Counted from the first letter of the stretch, positions 1-7,242 are shown. The stretch is 8,683 nucleotides of DNA from Cyclobacteriaceae bacterium (GCA_019751475.1 JAIENH010000160.1:1-8683), one strand, 5' to 3'. Notes: generated by a model from the sequence alone, not told the origin. Numbers and translations are program-made.

Positions 1-2573
1 ACCTCGTTTTGTACTTTGATGAACTCAACGGGGCACCCGGGGCCAAGGATGGCACGGCCCGCGTAAGTATTTTTAGTAAGCGCACCAATCAATTCTTGTT
101 TAGCATATCACTACCGTTGACCAGTGAGTCGGCTGTAAACTATACACAGCCCGAATGCTCAAAAGGGGAATTGGTGACGAAGAGATTACTGTATAGTTCT
201 GTCATCACGCTCGATCCTGACGTTTTCAAAGACAGTCAGGGGTATTATGTTTCGTGGGAACGTTGCTGCCGAAACTATAACATTTTCAATATTTATAGCG
301 AAGACCCAAACAATGGAGGTACCCGTTTTGCCGGGCAAACATTCTATCTCGAATTTCCTCCTGTGGTGGTAGATGGTGAGCCATTTGTAGACTCAACACC
401 ACGGCTTTTTCCTCCTCTAAATGACTATGCATGTATCAACAAGCCTTACTATACTGATTTTGGAGGAATTGATGATGATGGTGACTCATTGGTTTATTCC
501 ATTGTCACCCCTCTAAATACAAAGGATGCAAGTGCCATCCCGCCTCCAAGACCCGGTCCCTATCCGCTTGTGACATGGCGCAATCCCTACGGAATTAATA
601 ATGTCATCAATGGTTCACCGGATTTGAGAATCAGTCGCGATGGCTTTCTGACCGTAACGCCTCGCACTCAAGGACTTTTTGTATTTGCCGTAAAAGTGGA
701 TGAATATCGGGATGGCACTAAGATTGGTGAAACCAGAAGAGATTTTCAAATGCTAGTGTTGGATTGTGCACGGGCCGTGCCGCCACAAATACTGGGCAAG
801 AAGTTGACAGACGCTTCGTTTACGTTCGATCAAACGATGAACGTAAGTTTTGATGCATCTACGCCCGATGATCAGCGTTGCATTCAAGTGCGTATATCCG
901 ATGATGATTCAAAGAATGAGTTTGATGGGCAAGAACGCATACGTATCAAGGCTATTCCTATTAATTTCAAGAAAGACCTTTCGGGAATAACATTTGATGC
1001 TACGACTGCCACACTCATTAACGGCAGCACGGCTGATTTTAAAATTTGTTTACCTAAGTGCCCGTACCGGGCAGGCGGTGCGTATGAAATTGGTATTGTA
1101 GCTATGGACGATGCCTGTAGCCTTCCATTAACGGACACGCTCAAGGTATCAGTTTTTGTAGAGCCGCCACCCAACAAAAAGCCCTATTTTGTTTCCCCTA
1201 ACCCTGTAAATGCCTCTATCCCGGAAGGCACGCAAGCCGCCTGGCCTTATGAAGCAAGGGATGATGATAATGATCCACTGGTAGTGTCCGTCTTGACCAA
1301 TGGATTTTCTCTTAAAAGAGCGGGCATGTTTTATGAGCCGTTTACGCTGACCGATGGCTCGGCCACAGGGCAAATACGATGGGATGCTTTTTGCAATATT
1401 TACAACTTCACCAAGCGCACAGACTTCCGGGTTACAATCCAAGTTGAGGATCAGGATTTCTGCAAACTGGACGACCCCGCCAGAGCCGTTTATAATCTCC
1501 GTGTGATATTACCTGGCAACAGTGATCCCATTATCGATACAGATCTGACACCAGCGGTATCTGAACGAACCATCAAAGGACTGACTCGAAGGATCAACGA
1601 GCCCTTTACGTTTAATGTAACGGGTCGTGATCAACCTGACAATGATTTCATTGTGTTAAAGGGATCAGGAAAGGACTTTACGTTTGATCAATTTGGAATT
1701 TCATTTGATTCTGCCAAAGGAAATGGATTGGTAAACTCCCGGTTTACCTGGAATATTCAATGCAAAACGGTAGACCTCAAAAAGAAAGACACTTTTGATT
1801 TTCAGTTTATTGTAGTCGATCAAGCCAACAAGTGCAGGTTTTACAAAGCCGATACGCTGGACATGGAAGTAAAAATATTGCCGCCACTCAATCAAGCGCC
1901 AACTCTTACTGTATCAAATAATAATGCGCCCGCTACTACGCTATACAATAACTCGGTAAGTACAATACTCGGAAACAAGATTGATTTGCTTTTAACTGGT
2001 ATTGATGCCGATGTGGTGCCCGCGAAGGACAGTATAAAAATTGAATTGATAAAGGCGGATGGATCCGTGGAGCCAGTAGGGTATTTATTTAAGAAAGTAG
2101 CTGGTACCAGTCCGCTGCAAACATCGTTCACCTGGCAACCCGATTGTTCTATTTATGAAAATAACGTCTACGAAAACGACTACCAGTTCATGTTTCGTAT
2201 TTCAGACAATCGATGTCTTGTTCCCAAAAGAGACTCCGTCAATCTTACCATCAAAATTAAAGATGTGGATGGATCAGACGGGGGTTTTGTGCCACCCAAC
2301 TTCTTTTCCCCCAATGGAGATGATGTGAACGATTACTTTGCTATGGAGATAAAAGACCCTAACACCAACGAGTTCAAAAATATTTTGCCAAACGACAATT
2401 GTTTATCCAGATTTGAGTCTGTGCGAATTTTTAACCGGTGGGGCAATTTGGTCTTTGAAAGCCCCGATCGAAACTTTAAATGGTATGCCGTGGGTGAATC
2501 AGCCGGGGTGTACTACTACTTCGTGAAGTTCTCAAAGAAAGAATACCGAGGCACGCTTTCTCTGCGATATTAA
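1..2573 (+). CDS. Secreted repeat protein with type IX sorting domain (5' partial)
   Basis: This is a large extracellular or surface protein, and its specific role is unknown. The reading frame is open to the first base of the window, so the start and signal peptide lie upstream; residue numbers here count from the TTG at 9. An N-terminal module (about 1-255) includes the Cys-rich motif YYVSWERCCRN. About 270-755 hold four beta-rich, Ig/cadherin-like repeats. Each carries a Cys pair 18-23 residues apart (351/370, 462/485, 585/609, 713/736), followed by an Asp-containing linker, a beta strand and usually a Pro-rich end. Residues about 760-854 form a gliding-motility-associated C-terminal domain: FFSPNGDDVNDYF, then RIFNRWGNLVFES, then AGVYYYFVKF and a final beta strand ending SLRY. 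In this family the domain directs export by the type IX system and surface attachment or release. The usual WDG after the RWG strand is replaced by FKWYA. The stop codon overlaps that of the convergent gene. Confidence 0.9.
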   Translation, partial: LVLYFDELNGAPGAKDGTARVSIFSKRTNQFLFSISLPLTSESAVNYTQPECSKGELVTKRLLYSSVITLDPDVFKDSQGYYVSWERCCRNYNIFNIYSEDPNNGGTRFAGQTFYLEFPPVVVDGEPFVDSTPRLFPPLNDYACINKPYYTDFGGIDDDGDSLVYSIVTPLNTKDASAIPPPRPGPYPLVTWRNPYGINNVINGSPDLRISRDGFLTVTPRTQGLFVFAVKVDEYRDGTKIGETRRDFQMLVLDCARAVPPQILGKKLTDASFTFDQTMNVSFDASTPDDQRCIQVRISDDDSKNEFDGQERIRIKAIPINFKKDLSGITFDATTATLINGSTADFKICLPKCPYRAGGAYEIGIVAMDDACSLPLTDTLKVSVFVEPPPNKKPYFVSPNPVNASIPEGTQAAWPYEARDDDNDPLVVSVLTNGFSLKRAGMFYEPFTLTDGSATGQIRWDAFCNIYNFTKRTDFRVTIQVEDQDFCKLDDPARAVYNLRVILPGNSDPIIDTDLTPAVSERTIKGLTRRINEPFTFNVTGRDQPDNDFIVLKGSGKDFTFDQFGISFDSAKGNGLVNSRFTWNIQCKTVDLKKKDTFDFQFIVVDQANKCRFYKADTLDMEVKILPPLNQAPTLTVSNNNAPATTLYNNSVSTILGNKIDLLLTGIDADVVPAKDSIKIELIKADGSVEPVGYLFKKVAGTSPLQTSFTWQPDCSIYENNVYENDYQFMFRISDNRCLVPKRDSVNLTIKIKDVDGSDGGFVPPNFFSPNGDDVNDYFAMEIKDPNTNEFKNILPNDNCLSRFESVRIFNRWGNLVFESPDRNFKWYAVGESAGVYYYFVKFSKKEYRGTLSLRY

Positions 2574-3301
2574 AGATTCACGGGACGGATAGTGAAGTCT
2601 CTTACAAAAACCTCTTTGTCTTTCCAATTTACTTTCAGCCACACATCCTTTTTTGACCGGATTGTAAGTTGATGGCCCTCGCCAATAATGGCAACAACAG
2701 ATGCACCAGAAGAGGCATCGCTCATCAAATAGGTTTGAGGGCTACTCATAATGCCGCGCTCACGAGGTTTACTGAAATTGACATGCGCAAACAACAGGCC
2801 CAATGTCATAACCAAGGCCACGCCTGTGAGAGTCGGTCGTTGATTCTCTTTTATCCTTTGGCGATAAATCAACGCGAGAAAAAACAAGGCAATGGCTGCC
2901 AGGCATCCCGTAACGGCAACATACTGGCGTCCCCACCACGCCATTAGTTTGGTGCTTTCATCTGTCTTGTAGCCCTCCAGATTATTCTTTTCTGCCATCT
3001 CTTCCATTTTTTTTAACGCTTGCGCATCGTTAGAAGTACTATAATAGGTATTGAGATAGTATAAGGAGCCACTAAGGTGACCAAGGCCCTCTTCTATAAA
3101 CGCCATCTTAAGTAGCATGGCGCTCGAATAATGGCCCGTTTCAAAGAGTGTCTGATAGCGTTCAAATGCCTGTGTGTATTGGCGTGCCGCATAAAGGGAA
3201 TCGGCCTGTTTCAATACAGCAGGTGCGGCTGATGGCCCGTTGGCAAGTGCAACAGGGGCGCAGCCGACAAGCAAGAGAATTTTGTAAAGCCACTTTTGCA
3301 T
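2570..3301 (-). CDS. TPR/SH3-like membrane protein, BatE-like architecture
   Basis: A 243-residue envelope protein of unknown exact role. Residues 1-20 look like a signal peptide (hydrophobic LYKILLLVGCAPVALA, with likely cleavage after ALA). Residues about 28-100 read as TPR-type helices (ADSLYAARQYTQAFERYQ is a typical TPR helix pair), then a charged linker. Two membrane segments follow at about 127-147 and 158-176. The C-terminal 55-60 residues resemble a bacterial SH3-like domain, with VWLKVNWKDKEVFVRD as the core strands. TPR, two membrane helices and a terminal SH3 is the order seen in BatE proteins of Bacteroidota Bat operons. No batA-D gene is nearby and the TPR region is short, so orthology to BatE is only a suggestion. 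The ATG at 3299-3301 suits the signal peptide. The gene converges on the secreted-protein gene and runs divergently from the tRNA unit. Confidence 0.75.
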   Translation of the reverse strand: MQKWLYKILLLVGCAPVALANGPSAAPAVLKQADSLYAARQYTQAFERYQTLFETGHYSSAMLLKMAFIEEGLGHLSGSLYYLNTYYSTSNDAQALKKMEEMAEKNNLEGYKTDESTKLMAWWGRQYVAVTGCLAAIALFFLALIYRQRIKENQRPTLTGVALVMTLGLLFAHVNFSKPRERGIMSSPQTYLMSDASSGASVVAIIGEGHQLTIRSKKDVWLKVNWKDKEVFVRDFTIRPVNL

Positions 3302-3325
3302 TATTTTCCTATTCGGTTACCTTTG
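3296..3325 (+). promoter_or_regulatory. Bacteroidota-type promoter for the tRNA-Lys unit
   Basis: A -7 element TACCTTTG at 3318-3325 matches the Bacteroidota consensus TAnnTTTG exactly. A TTG at 3296-3298 lies 19 bases upstream of it, the expected position of the -33 element. Transcription should begin near 3331. The unit downstream contains a short ORF, the tRNA gene and an intrinsic terminator. The -33 element lies inside the first codons of the divergent minus-strand gene. Transcription itself is inferred from the sequence. Confidence 0.6.
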
Positions 3326-3342
3326 CGTCCTCAATTACGGAA

Positions 3343-3414
3343 ATGCCTTTTAAACGGGCAACTGTAAGGTTAAAACTTCTAAAGGACTTGTCCTACGAAG
3401 CTTTAGCGGAGTAG
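3343..3414 (+). other. Possible 23-codon leader ORF abutting tRNA-Lys
   Basis: An ATG at 3343, about 18 bases after the -7 element of the promoter, opens a 23-codon frame whose TAG (3412-3414) ends one base before the mature tRNA begins. The peptide is basic and Leu-rich at first and ends KDLSYEALAE, a segment encoded by the palindromic repeat at 3383-3416. It may be a remnant of a longer gene cut by the repeat, a leader peptide, or chance. Nothing in the sequence proves translation. Confidence 0.25.
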
Positions 3415-3416
3415 GA
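3383..3416 (+). repeat. REP-like palindromic repeat next to tRNA-Lys
   Basis: Two overlapping inverted repeats occur here. AGGAC at 3383-3387 pairs with GTCCT at 3390-3394. TCCTAC at 3391-3396 pairs with GTAGGA at 3411-3416 around a 14-base loop. The two stems share bases, so they exclude each other. The right arm of the second includes the first two bases of the mature tRNA. The compact palindrome, with an internal GAAGCTTTAGCG, resembles one unit of an interspersed REP-like family. That it is repeated elsewhere in the genome is inference; only one copy is seen here. Confidence 0.4.
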
Positions 3417-3487
3417 TCTCGTAGCTCAGTCGGTAGAGCATTACACTTTTAATGTAAGGGTCCTGGGTTCGAATCCCAGCGGGATCA
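3415..3487 (+). tRNA. tRNA-Lys (anticodon UUU)
   Basis: A 73-base gene folds into a full cloverleaf. The acceptor arm GATCTCG pairs with CGGGATC (one T-G wobble). The D arm is GCTC/GAGC. The anticodon stem TTACA/TGTAA carries loop CTTTTAA, with anticodon TTT at 3448-3450. The variable region is GGGTC, and the T arm is CTGGG/CCCAG around TTCGAAT. The discriminator base is A at 3487. CCA is not encoded (CAT follows), so it must be added after transcription. A promoter lies 90 bases upstream and an intrinsic terminator 24 bases downstream, which suggests a single-tRNA transcript. The integrase remnant beyond it suggests this tRNA has served as an integration site. Confidence 0.97.
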
Positions 3488-3510
3488 CATAAGTTCTGGT
3501 AAACGAAAGC

Positions 3511-3549
3511 AAAACCTCCTAATGAATAGGATTAGGAGGTTTTTGTTTT
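3511..3549 (+). terminator. Intrinsic terminator of the tRNA-Lys unit
   Basis: A perfect 13-base stem (3511-3523 with 3531-3543; core CCTCCTAAT / ATTAGGAGG) closes a 7-base loop and is followed by a T-rich run (TTTTT G TTTTT). The A-run at the 5' side mirrors the T-run, so it could act in both directions. It ends the tRNA transcript and insulates the integrase remnant downstream. Confidence 0.9.
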
Positions 3550-3634
3550 TATCGCCTCCCAAATTATTCATCTAATACCAACAGTATACTTCAATAATTT
3601 TGGCAAGCTATTAGCGATACTCATTCACCAATGG

Positions 3635-3904
3635 ATGAACTTTGCCGAAGGGGGCGTGAAGATATTTCATTTCAAAAAAGAAATTGCCTTTCATTGTTCG
3701 TGCCACACATTTGCTACCACAGTGCTGCTTACGAATGATGTGCCCATGGAGACTACTATGGAACTGCTGGGTCATACGGACATTCGAACTACTCAGATTT
3801 ATGGAAAGATTGTTCAGAAGAAAATCAGCAAGGATATGGAACTTCTCAGGGCGAAAATGGCTCAAGACGCCTCGCAATTACAACAAATTTCAACTTCACC
3901 ATAG
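3635..3904 (+). pseudogene. Tyrosine recombinase (phage-type integrase), C-terminal remnant
   Basis: This encodes only the last catalytic part of a tyrosine site-specific recombinase. Full enzymes have 300-400 residues; about 89 codons are open here. Recognisable elements are FHCSCHTFATTVLL, matching the family's HxxRHTFATT box, then ELLGHTDIRTTQIY with the conserved second His (residue 47) and the nucleophile Tyr (residue 56), then the helical tail GKIVQKKISKDM. The box II Arg is Cys (codon TGC at 3701-3703, one transition from CGC), so catalysis would be lost even in a longer protein. The N-terminal arm-binding and core domains and the first catalytic Arg are missing. The frame upstream of the FH box does not resemble an integrase, which points to deletion. 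The ATG at 3635 is probably not a real start. Its position 150 bases after a tRNA gene suggests decay of an integrated element. Confidence 0.8.
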
Positions 3905-3908
3905 TTTG

Positions 3909-3916
3909 TATCTTTG
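3909..3916 (+). promoter_or_regulatory. Candidate -7 element of the HMA-AraC regulator gene
   Basis: TATCTTTG matches TAnnTTTG exactly and lies 38 bases before the regulator's ATG, giving an untranslated leader of about 30 bases. No clear TTG is seen 19-22 bases upstream, so the promoter may be weak or activator-dependent. It sits just after the stop codon of the integrase remnant. Confidence 0.45.
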
Positions 3917-3953
3917 ATAAATTATTTTCACTTCGTATTGAGTTGATTAGCGC

Positions 3954-4529
3954 ATGACCCTCTACATCAAAAACATGGTTTGCAACCGCTGTATTATGGT
4001 GGTTCGTCAAGAATTGGAAAGGCAAGGACTTCGTCCGCAAAAAATATCGTTAGGAGAGGTTATTCTGGAAGAAAGTCAACTTAATGAAGCGCAGCTAAGC
4101 CGTTTGGATACTTCCCTGCTTGCCTTAGGTTTTGAACGGATTGACGACCGCAAGGCGAGGCTGATTGAATCAGTCAAAAACCGGGTGATTCAAAAAATTC
4201 ATCACGCAGAGGCTGTCAACTTAAAATTCAATTGGTCAACAGTACTTTCCGAAGAATTGAAAGTGGACTATAATGCACTCAGCAGTCTCTTTTCTTCAGT
4301 AGAAGGCATCACGTTAGAACAATTCATTATACGCCAAAAAATTGAACGCGTAAAGGAGTTGATATTCTATGATGAACTAAACTTCAGTGAAATTGCCAAC
4401 CGTTTGGGCTATAGCAGTGTAGCTCATCTCTCAGCACAGTTTAAAAAAGTGACAGGTTTTACGCCCTCAGAGTTAAAGAAATCAAGAGATATTGACCAGC
4501 AGCGAAAACCCCTGGACAATATCAATTAA
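3954..4529 (+). CDS. Copper-responsive regulator: HMA-like CxxC domain fused to AraC HTH
   Basis: A 191-residue cytoplasmic transcription regulator. Residues 1-64 resemble a heavy-metal-associated (HMA) ferredoxin-like domain: the first strand YIKN runs into MVCNRC with Cys10 and Cys13 as likely metal ligands, followed by an amphipathic helix, and the domain ends LLALGFERI, like the end of HMA domains. Residues about 93-176 form the AraC/XylS DNA-binding domain with two helix-turn-helix units. The second reads FSEIANRLGYSSVAHLSAQF and is followed by the family signature KKVTGFTPSELKK. The arabinose-type sensor domain is absent, so the metal-binding domain probably takes its place. The gene precedes copA in the same direction, so it likely activates copA/copZ when Cu(I) binds. 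That is inference; a different thiophilic metal cannot be excluded. The ATG at 3954 puts the HMA strand at the N-terminus as expected. Confidence 0.88.
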   Translation: MTLYIKNMVCNRCIMVVRQELERQGLRPQKISLGEVILEESQLNEAQLSRLDTSLLALGFERIDDRKARLIESVKNRVIQKIHHAEAVNLKFNWSTVLSEELKVDYNALSSLFSSVEGITLEQFIIRQKIERVKELIFYDELNFSEIANRLGYSSVAHLSAQFKKVTGFTPSELKKSRDIDQQRKPLDNIN

Positions 4530-4537
4530 CTCTGCCC

Positions 4538-4765
4538 CTAATTCTCTGCGATTTCATCGATAATGCTTTCGATCGCAAGTTCGACATCGAACGTGTTTTC
4601 AACCCCTTTCAAGTATGCGTCTGGATTAGCAATAAGGCGGTGTTTGAAATCTGCTATCAAGTCAGCAAATTCTTTGTGAGACACTTTTGCTTTGGTTATT
4701 TTGAGATTCTTCAAATGAGGACTTAAGGCTTCCCTAAGCAACCTCTTCATTTCAATAGTATTCAT
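4538..4765 (-). CDS. Small hypothetical protein between regulator and copA
   Basis: A 75-residue charged, soluble protein predicted to be mostly helical; I do not recognise the family. It starts MNTIEMKRLLREAL and ends ELAIESIIDEIAEN, with a basic N-terminal half, an acidic C-terminal half and no Cys, membrane segment or signal peptide. Its composition looks like a real protein, and it fills almost exactly the gap between the regulator and copA. It converges on the regulator gene with 8 bases between stops and diverges from copA, sharing a 135-base upstream region with it. An alternative start is Met6. No Bacteroidota consensus promoter is evident upstream. A role in metal response is possible only by position; an unrelated small gene, such as half of a toxin-antitoxin pair, is equally open. 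Confidence 0.55.
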   Translation of the reverse strand: MNTIEMKRLLREALSPHLKNLKITKAKVSHKEFADLIADFKHRLIANPDAYLKGVENTFDVELAIESIIDEIAEN

Positions 4766-4796
4766 ATCTTATAAATACTTGGACGAATGTCAAAAG

Positions 4797-4821
4797 CTGA
4801 ATTCCTGCTTGAAAAATTCAG
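4797..4821. promoter_or_regulatory. Inverted repeat upstream of copA (candidate operator)
   Basis: CTGAATT at 4797-4803 and AATTCAG at 4815-4821 form a perfect 7-base inverted repeat with an 11-base spacer, in the divergent region between the small minus-strand gene and copA. A third AATTC occurs at 4823-4827. It could bind a dimeric regulator or be chance in AT-rich DNA. A poor -7 match, GATTTTTG at 4876-4883, lies 17 bases before the copA ATG. Confidence 0.25.
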
Positions 4822-4900
4822 AAATTCTATAACTCTTTTCGGGTATAGTATAATACTTTCTGATGATATGTAATCGATTTTTGTAGTTCAAAAGAGTAGA

Positions 4901-7138
4901 ATGACAACGTCCAAAAACAGAACTCCAACAGTTAAACGCGAAACTTTTCCGGTTTTGGAAATGACATGTGCAGCCTGTGCCGTAAGCGTGGAGTCCATTC
5001 TTAAGAAAGCTACTGGTGTGAAAGATGCAGGTGTGAATTTCGCTAACCAATCAGCGTGGGTAGAGTATGATAGTTCCATTTCTCTACCCACTGACCTTCA
5101 AAATACCGTTCGATCCATCGGTTATGATTTAGTGGTGAATGTGGAAGACCCCCAAGCTGTTCAGGAAGAAGCACAACGCAAGCATTACAACGAAGTTAAG
5201 AGCCGCACACTGTGGTCTTCTATCTTATCGGTGCCTGTGGTGATCATCGGGATGTTCTTTATGGATATGCCCTATGGCAATTACATCTCTATGATACTTA
5301 CCGCACCGGTGGTTTTCTGGTTTGGCCGTTACTTTTACGTGAATGCCTGGAAGCAGGCCAAGCACGGTAAGGCGAATATGGATACGCTGGTAGCACTTTC
5401 AACCGGTATCGCCTTTATCTTTAGCACATTCAATACTTTCTTTCCTGAATTCTGGCACCAACGAGGGTTACACGCGCACGTGTACTTCGAAGCAGCAGCC
5501 GTGGTGATAGCTTTTATATCGTTAGGGAAGTTGTTGGAAGAGCGGGCTAAATCCAGCACCTCATCTGCCATCAAAAAGCTGATGGGCTTGCAGCCCAAAA
5601 CGGTGCGTGTGATGGTTGATGAAGTGGAACAGGAGATACCAATTGCATCAGTAAAGGTGGGTAACGTTATTTTGGTAAAGCCCGGAGAGAAAATCCCCGT
5701 GGATGGCATGGTGAAAAATGGTGCATCGTATGTAGATGAAAGCATGATCTCAGGGGAACCAGTTCCTGTGGAAAAAACAGCTGGTGAGAAAGTATTTGCG
5801 GGTACAGTAAACCAAAAAGGCAACTTTCAGTTTGAAGCATTGAAGGTTGGAGGAGATACCATTTTGGCACAAATCATTAAGATGGTGCAGCAGGCGCAAG
5901 GGAGCAAAGCGCCTGTTCAAAAGTTGGTAGATAAAGTCGCAGGTATTTTCGTGCCTGTTGTAATTGGTATTGCCATCCTCACATTTACCGTGTGGATGTT
6001 GTTTGGTGGTGTTAACGCGTTTACTCATGCACTACTTACTTCTGTCACGGTGCTTGTGATTGCTTGTCCGTGTGCGCTTGGACTTGCAACTCCAACCGCC
6101 ATCATGGTAGGTGTTGGTAAAGGTGCTGAAAATAACATTTTGATTAAGGACGCAGAAAGCCTTGAACTGGCGCATAAAGTAAATGCGGTTATCTTGGACA
6201 AAACAGGAACCATCACCGAAGGCAAGCCTGTAGTAACGAATCTGAGTTGGCAAGTAGAAAATGATTTGCCTGAAATGAAGAACATCCTTTATGCATTGGA
6301 ATCAAAATCCGAGCACCCATTAGCGGAGGCTGTTGTGAATGAGTTGAAGAAGGAATTCATCAACAACGTAGCGATGACCGATTTTGAAAGCCTTACAGGT
6401 CGTGGTGTTCGGGCCATAGTTGATCATACCGTGTACTTTATTGGCAACAAAAAGCTGCTGCATGAAAATCACATTAATCTAACAACTGCTGCTGAGCAAT
6501 TGGCAACAAACTGGCAGAGTGAAGCAAAAACCGTTGTCTTCTTCGCTAATCAAAAAACAGTGCTGGCTGTTATCGCTATAGCGGATAAAATAAAAGCTAC
6601 ATCAAAAGCTGCTATTGCTGCGCTTCAAGACAAAGGCATTGAAGTGTATATGCTCACTGGCGATAATGAACAAACAGCTAAGGCGGTTGCATCGCAAGCA
6701 AATTTGAAGCACTACCAGGCAGAGGTACTACCCAGCGGCAAGGCTTCGTTCGTGAAAGAATTGCAAGAGCAAGGCAACGTAGTAGCGATGGTGGGCGATG
6801 GCATCAACGACTCCCATGCGTTGGCGCAAGCCGATGTTAGCGTGGCAATGGGTAAGGGTTCGGACATAGCGATGGACGTAGCTAAAATAACCTTAATTAC
6901 TTCCGATCTTCAACTGCTGCCCAAAGCATTTAACCTTTCCAGAAAAACGGTCAGAGGTATCAGACAGAACTTGTTCTGGGCGTTTATATATAATGTGATT
7001 GGCATTCCGTTGGCCGCAGGTGTACTCTATCCCGTAAATGGTTTTTTGCTCGACCCGATGATTGCTGGTGCAGCCATGGCGTTGAGTTCGGTGAGTGTTG
7101 TTGGGAATAGCTTAAGGCTTAGAGCCTCAAAAATATAA
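4901..7138 (+). CDS. copA: Cu(I)-exporting P1B-1-type ATPase
   Basis: A 745-residue inner-membrane pump, of normal length for the family, that exports Cu(I) from the cytoplasm using ATP. In order: an N-terminal HMA domain with MTCAAC (Cys23, Cys26; about 15-80); four membrane helices between about 104 and 215; the actuator domain with SGE (284-286); a fifth helix at about 346-369; a sixth with the ion-binding CPC (389-391); the phosphorylation site DKTGT (Asp433); the nucleotide-binding His-Pro (472-473) in [12 protein letters not shown] (586-589); the hinge GDGIND (632-637); and two last helices with Tyr697-Asn698 and Met726xxSer729-Ser730. CPC with YN and MxxSS is the Cu(I)/Ag(I) signature. 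Every key residue is present, so it should be functional. A single N-terminal HMA domain and no His-rich tail are seen. It probably receives Cu(I) from the small chaperone 104 bases downstream and is controlled by the upstream HMA-AraC protein. Confidence 0.97.
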   Translation: MTTSKNRTPTVKRETFPVLEMTCAACAVSVESILKKATGVKDAGVNFANQSAWVEYDSSISLPTDLQNTVRSIGYDLVVNVEDPQAVQEEAQRKHYNEVKSRTLWSSILSVPVVIIGMFFMDMPYGNYISMILTAPVVFWFGRYFYVNAWKQAKHGKANMDTLVALSTGIAFIFSTFNTFFPEFWHQRGLHAHVYFEAAAVVIAFISLGKLLEERAKSSTSSAIKKLMGLQPKTVRVMVDEVEQEIPIASVKVGNVILVKPGEKIPVDGMVKNGASYVDESMISGEPVPVEKTAGEKVFAGTVNQKGNFQFEALKVGGDTILAQIIKMVQQAQGSKAPVQKLVDKVAGIFVPVVIGIAILTFTVWMLFGGVNAFTHALLTSVTVLVIACPCALGLATPTAIMVGVGKGAENNILIKDAESLELAHKVNAVILDKTGTITEGKPVVTNLSWQVENDLPEMKNILYALESKSEHPLAEAVVNELKKEFINNVAMTDFESLTGRGVRAIVDHTVYFIGNKKLLHENHINLTTAAEQLATNWQSEAKTVVFFANQKTVLAVIAIADKIKATSKAAIAALQDKGIEVYMLTGDNEQTAKAVASQANLKHYQAEVLPSGKASFVKELQEQGNVVAMVGDGINDSHALAQADVSVAMGKGSDIAMDVAKITLITSDLQLLPKAFNLSRKTVRGIRQNLFWAFIYNVIGIPLAAGVLYPVNGFLLDPMIAGAAMALSSVSVVGNSLRLRASKI

Positions 7139-7184
7139 ATCGGAAATCATATAAAACTTTGTGGCCATTGTGTAATCATCTTCC

Positions 7185-7198
7185 ACGTGTAACCACGT
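7185..7198. promoter_or_regulatory. Small inverted repeat between copA and the chaperone gene
   Basis: ACGTG at 7185-7189 and CACGT at 7194-7198 are inverted around TAAC in the 104-base copA-chaperone gap. Imperfect -7 elements (AAACTTTG at 7154-7161, TTAATTTG at 7198-7205) occur nearby, so the chaperone may have its own promoter or be read through from copA. The short arms make chance likely. Confidence 0.2.
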
Positions 7199-7242
7199 TA
7201 ATTTGTATATCATTCCAGTATAGAAACTTCAAACTAAATTGT

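Noticed and set aside
2669..2947. Plus-strand frame of 92 codons opposite the TPR/SH3 gene
   Set aside because: It is antisense to a coherent protein with signal peptide and membrane helices, and its composition is not protein-like.
3463..3487. Attachment-site duplication of the tRNA-Lys 3' end at the far side of the copper locus
   Set aside because: I looked for a second copy of the tRNA 3' end in the downstream intergenic regions of the window and found none; a partner site would have to be outside it.
3611..3877. Minus-strand frame of 88 codons across the integrase remnant
   Set aside because: It is a shadow of the integrase frame, which carries recognisable catalytic motifs.
4842..4855. 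GTATAGTATAATAC palindrome-like stretch before copA
   Set aside because: It is only a 4-base dyad in AT-rich DNA and does not match the Bacteroidota promoter consensus.
5335..5823. Minus-strand frame of 162 codons inside copA
   Set aside because: It lies wholly opposite the conserved ATPase actuator region; its Ser/Thr/Pro-rich composition reflects antisense reading.
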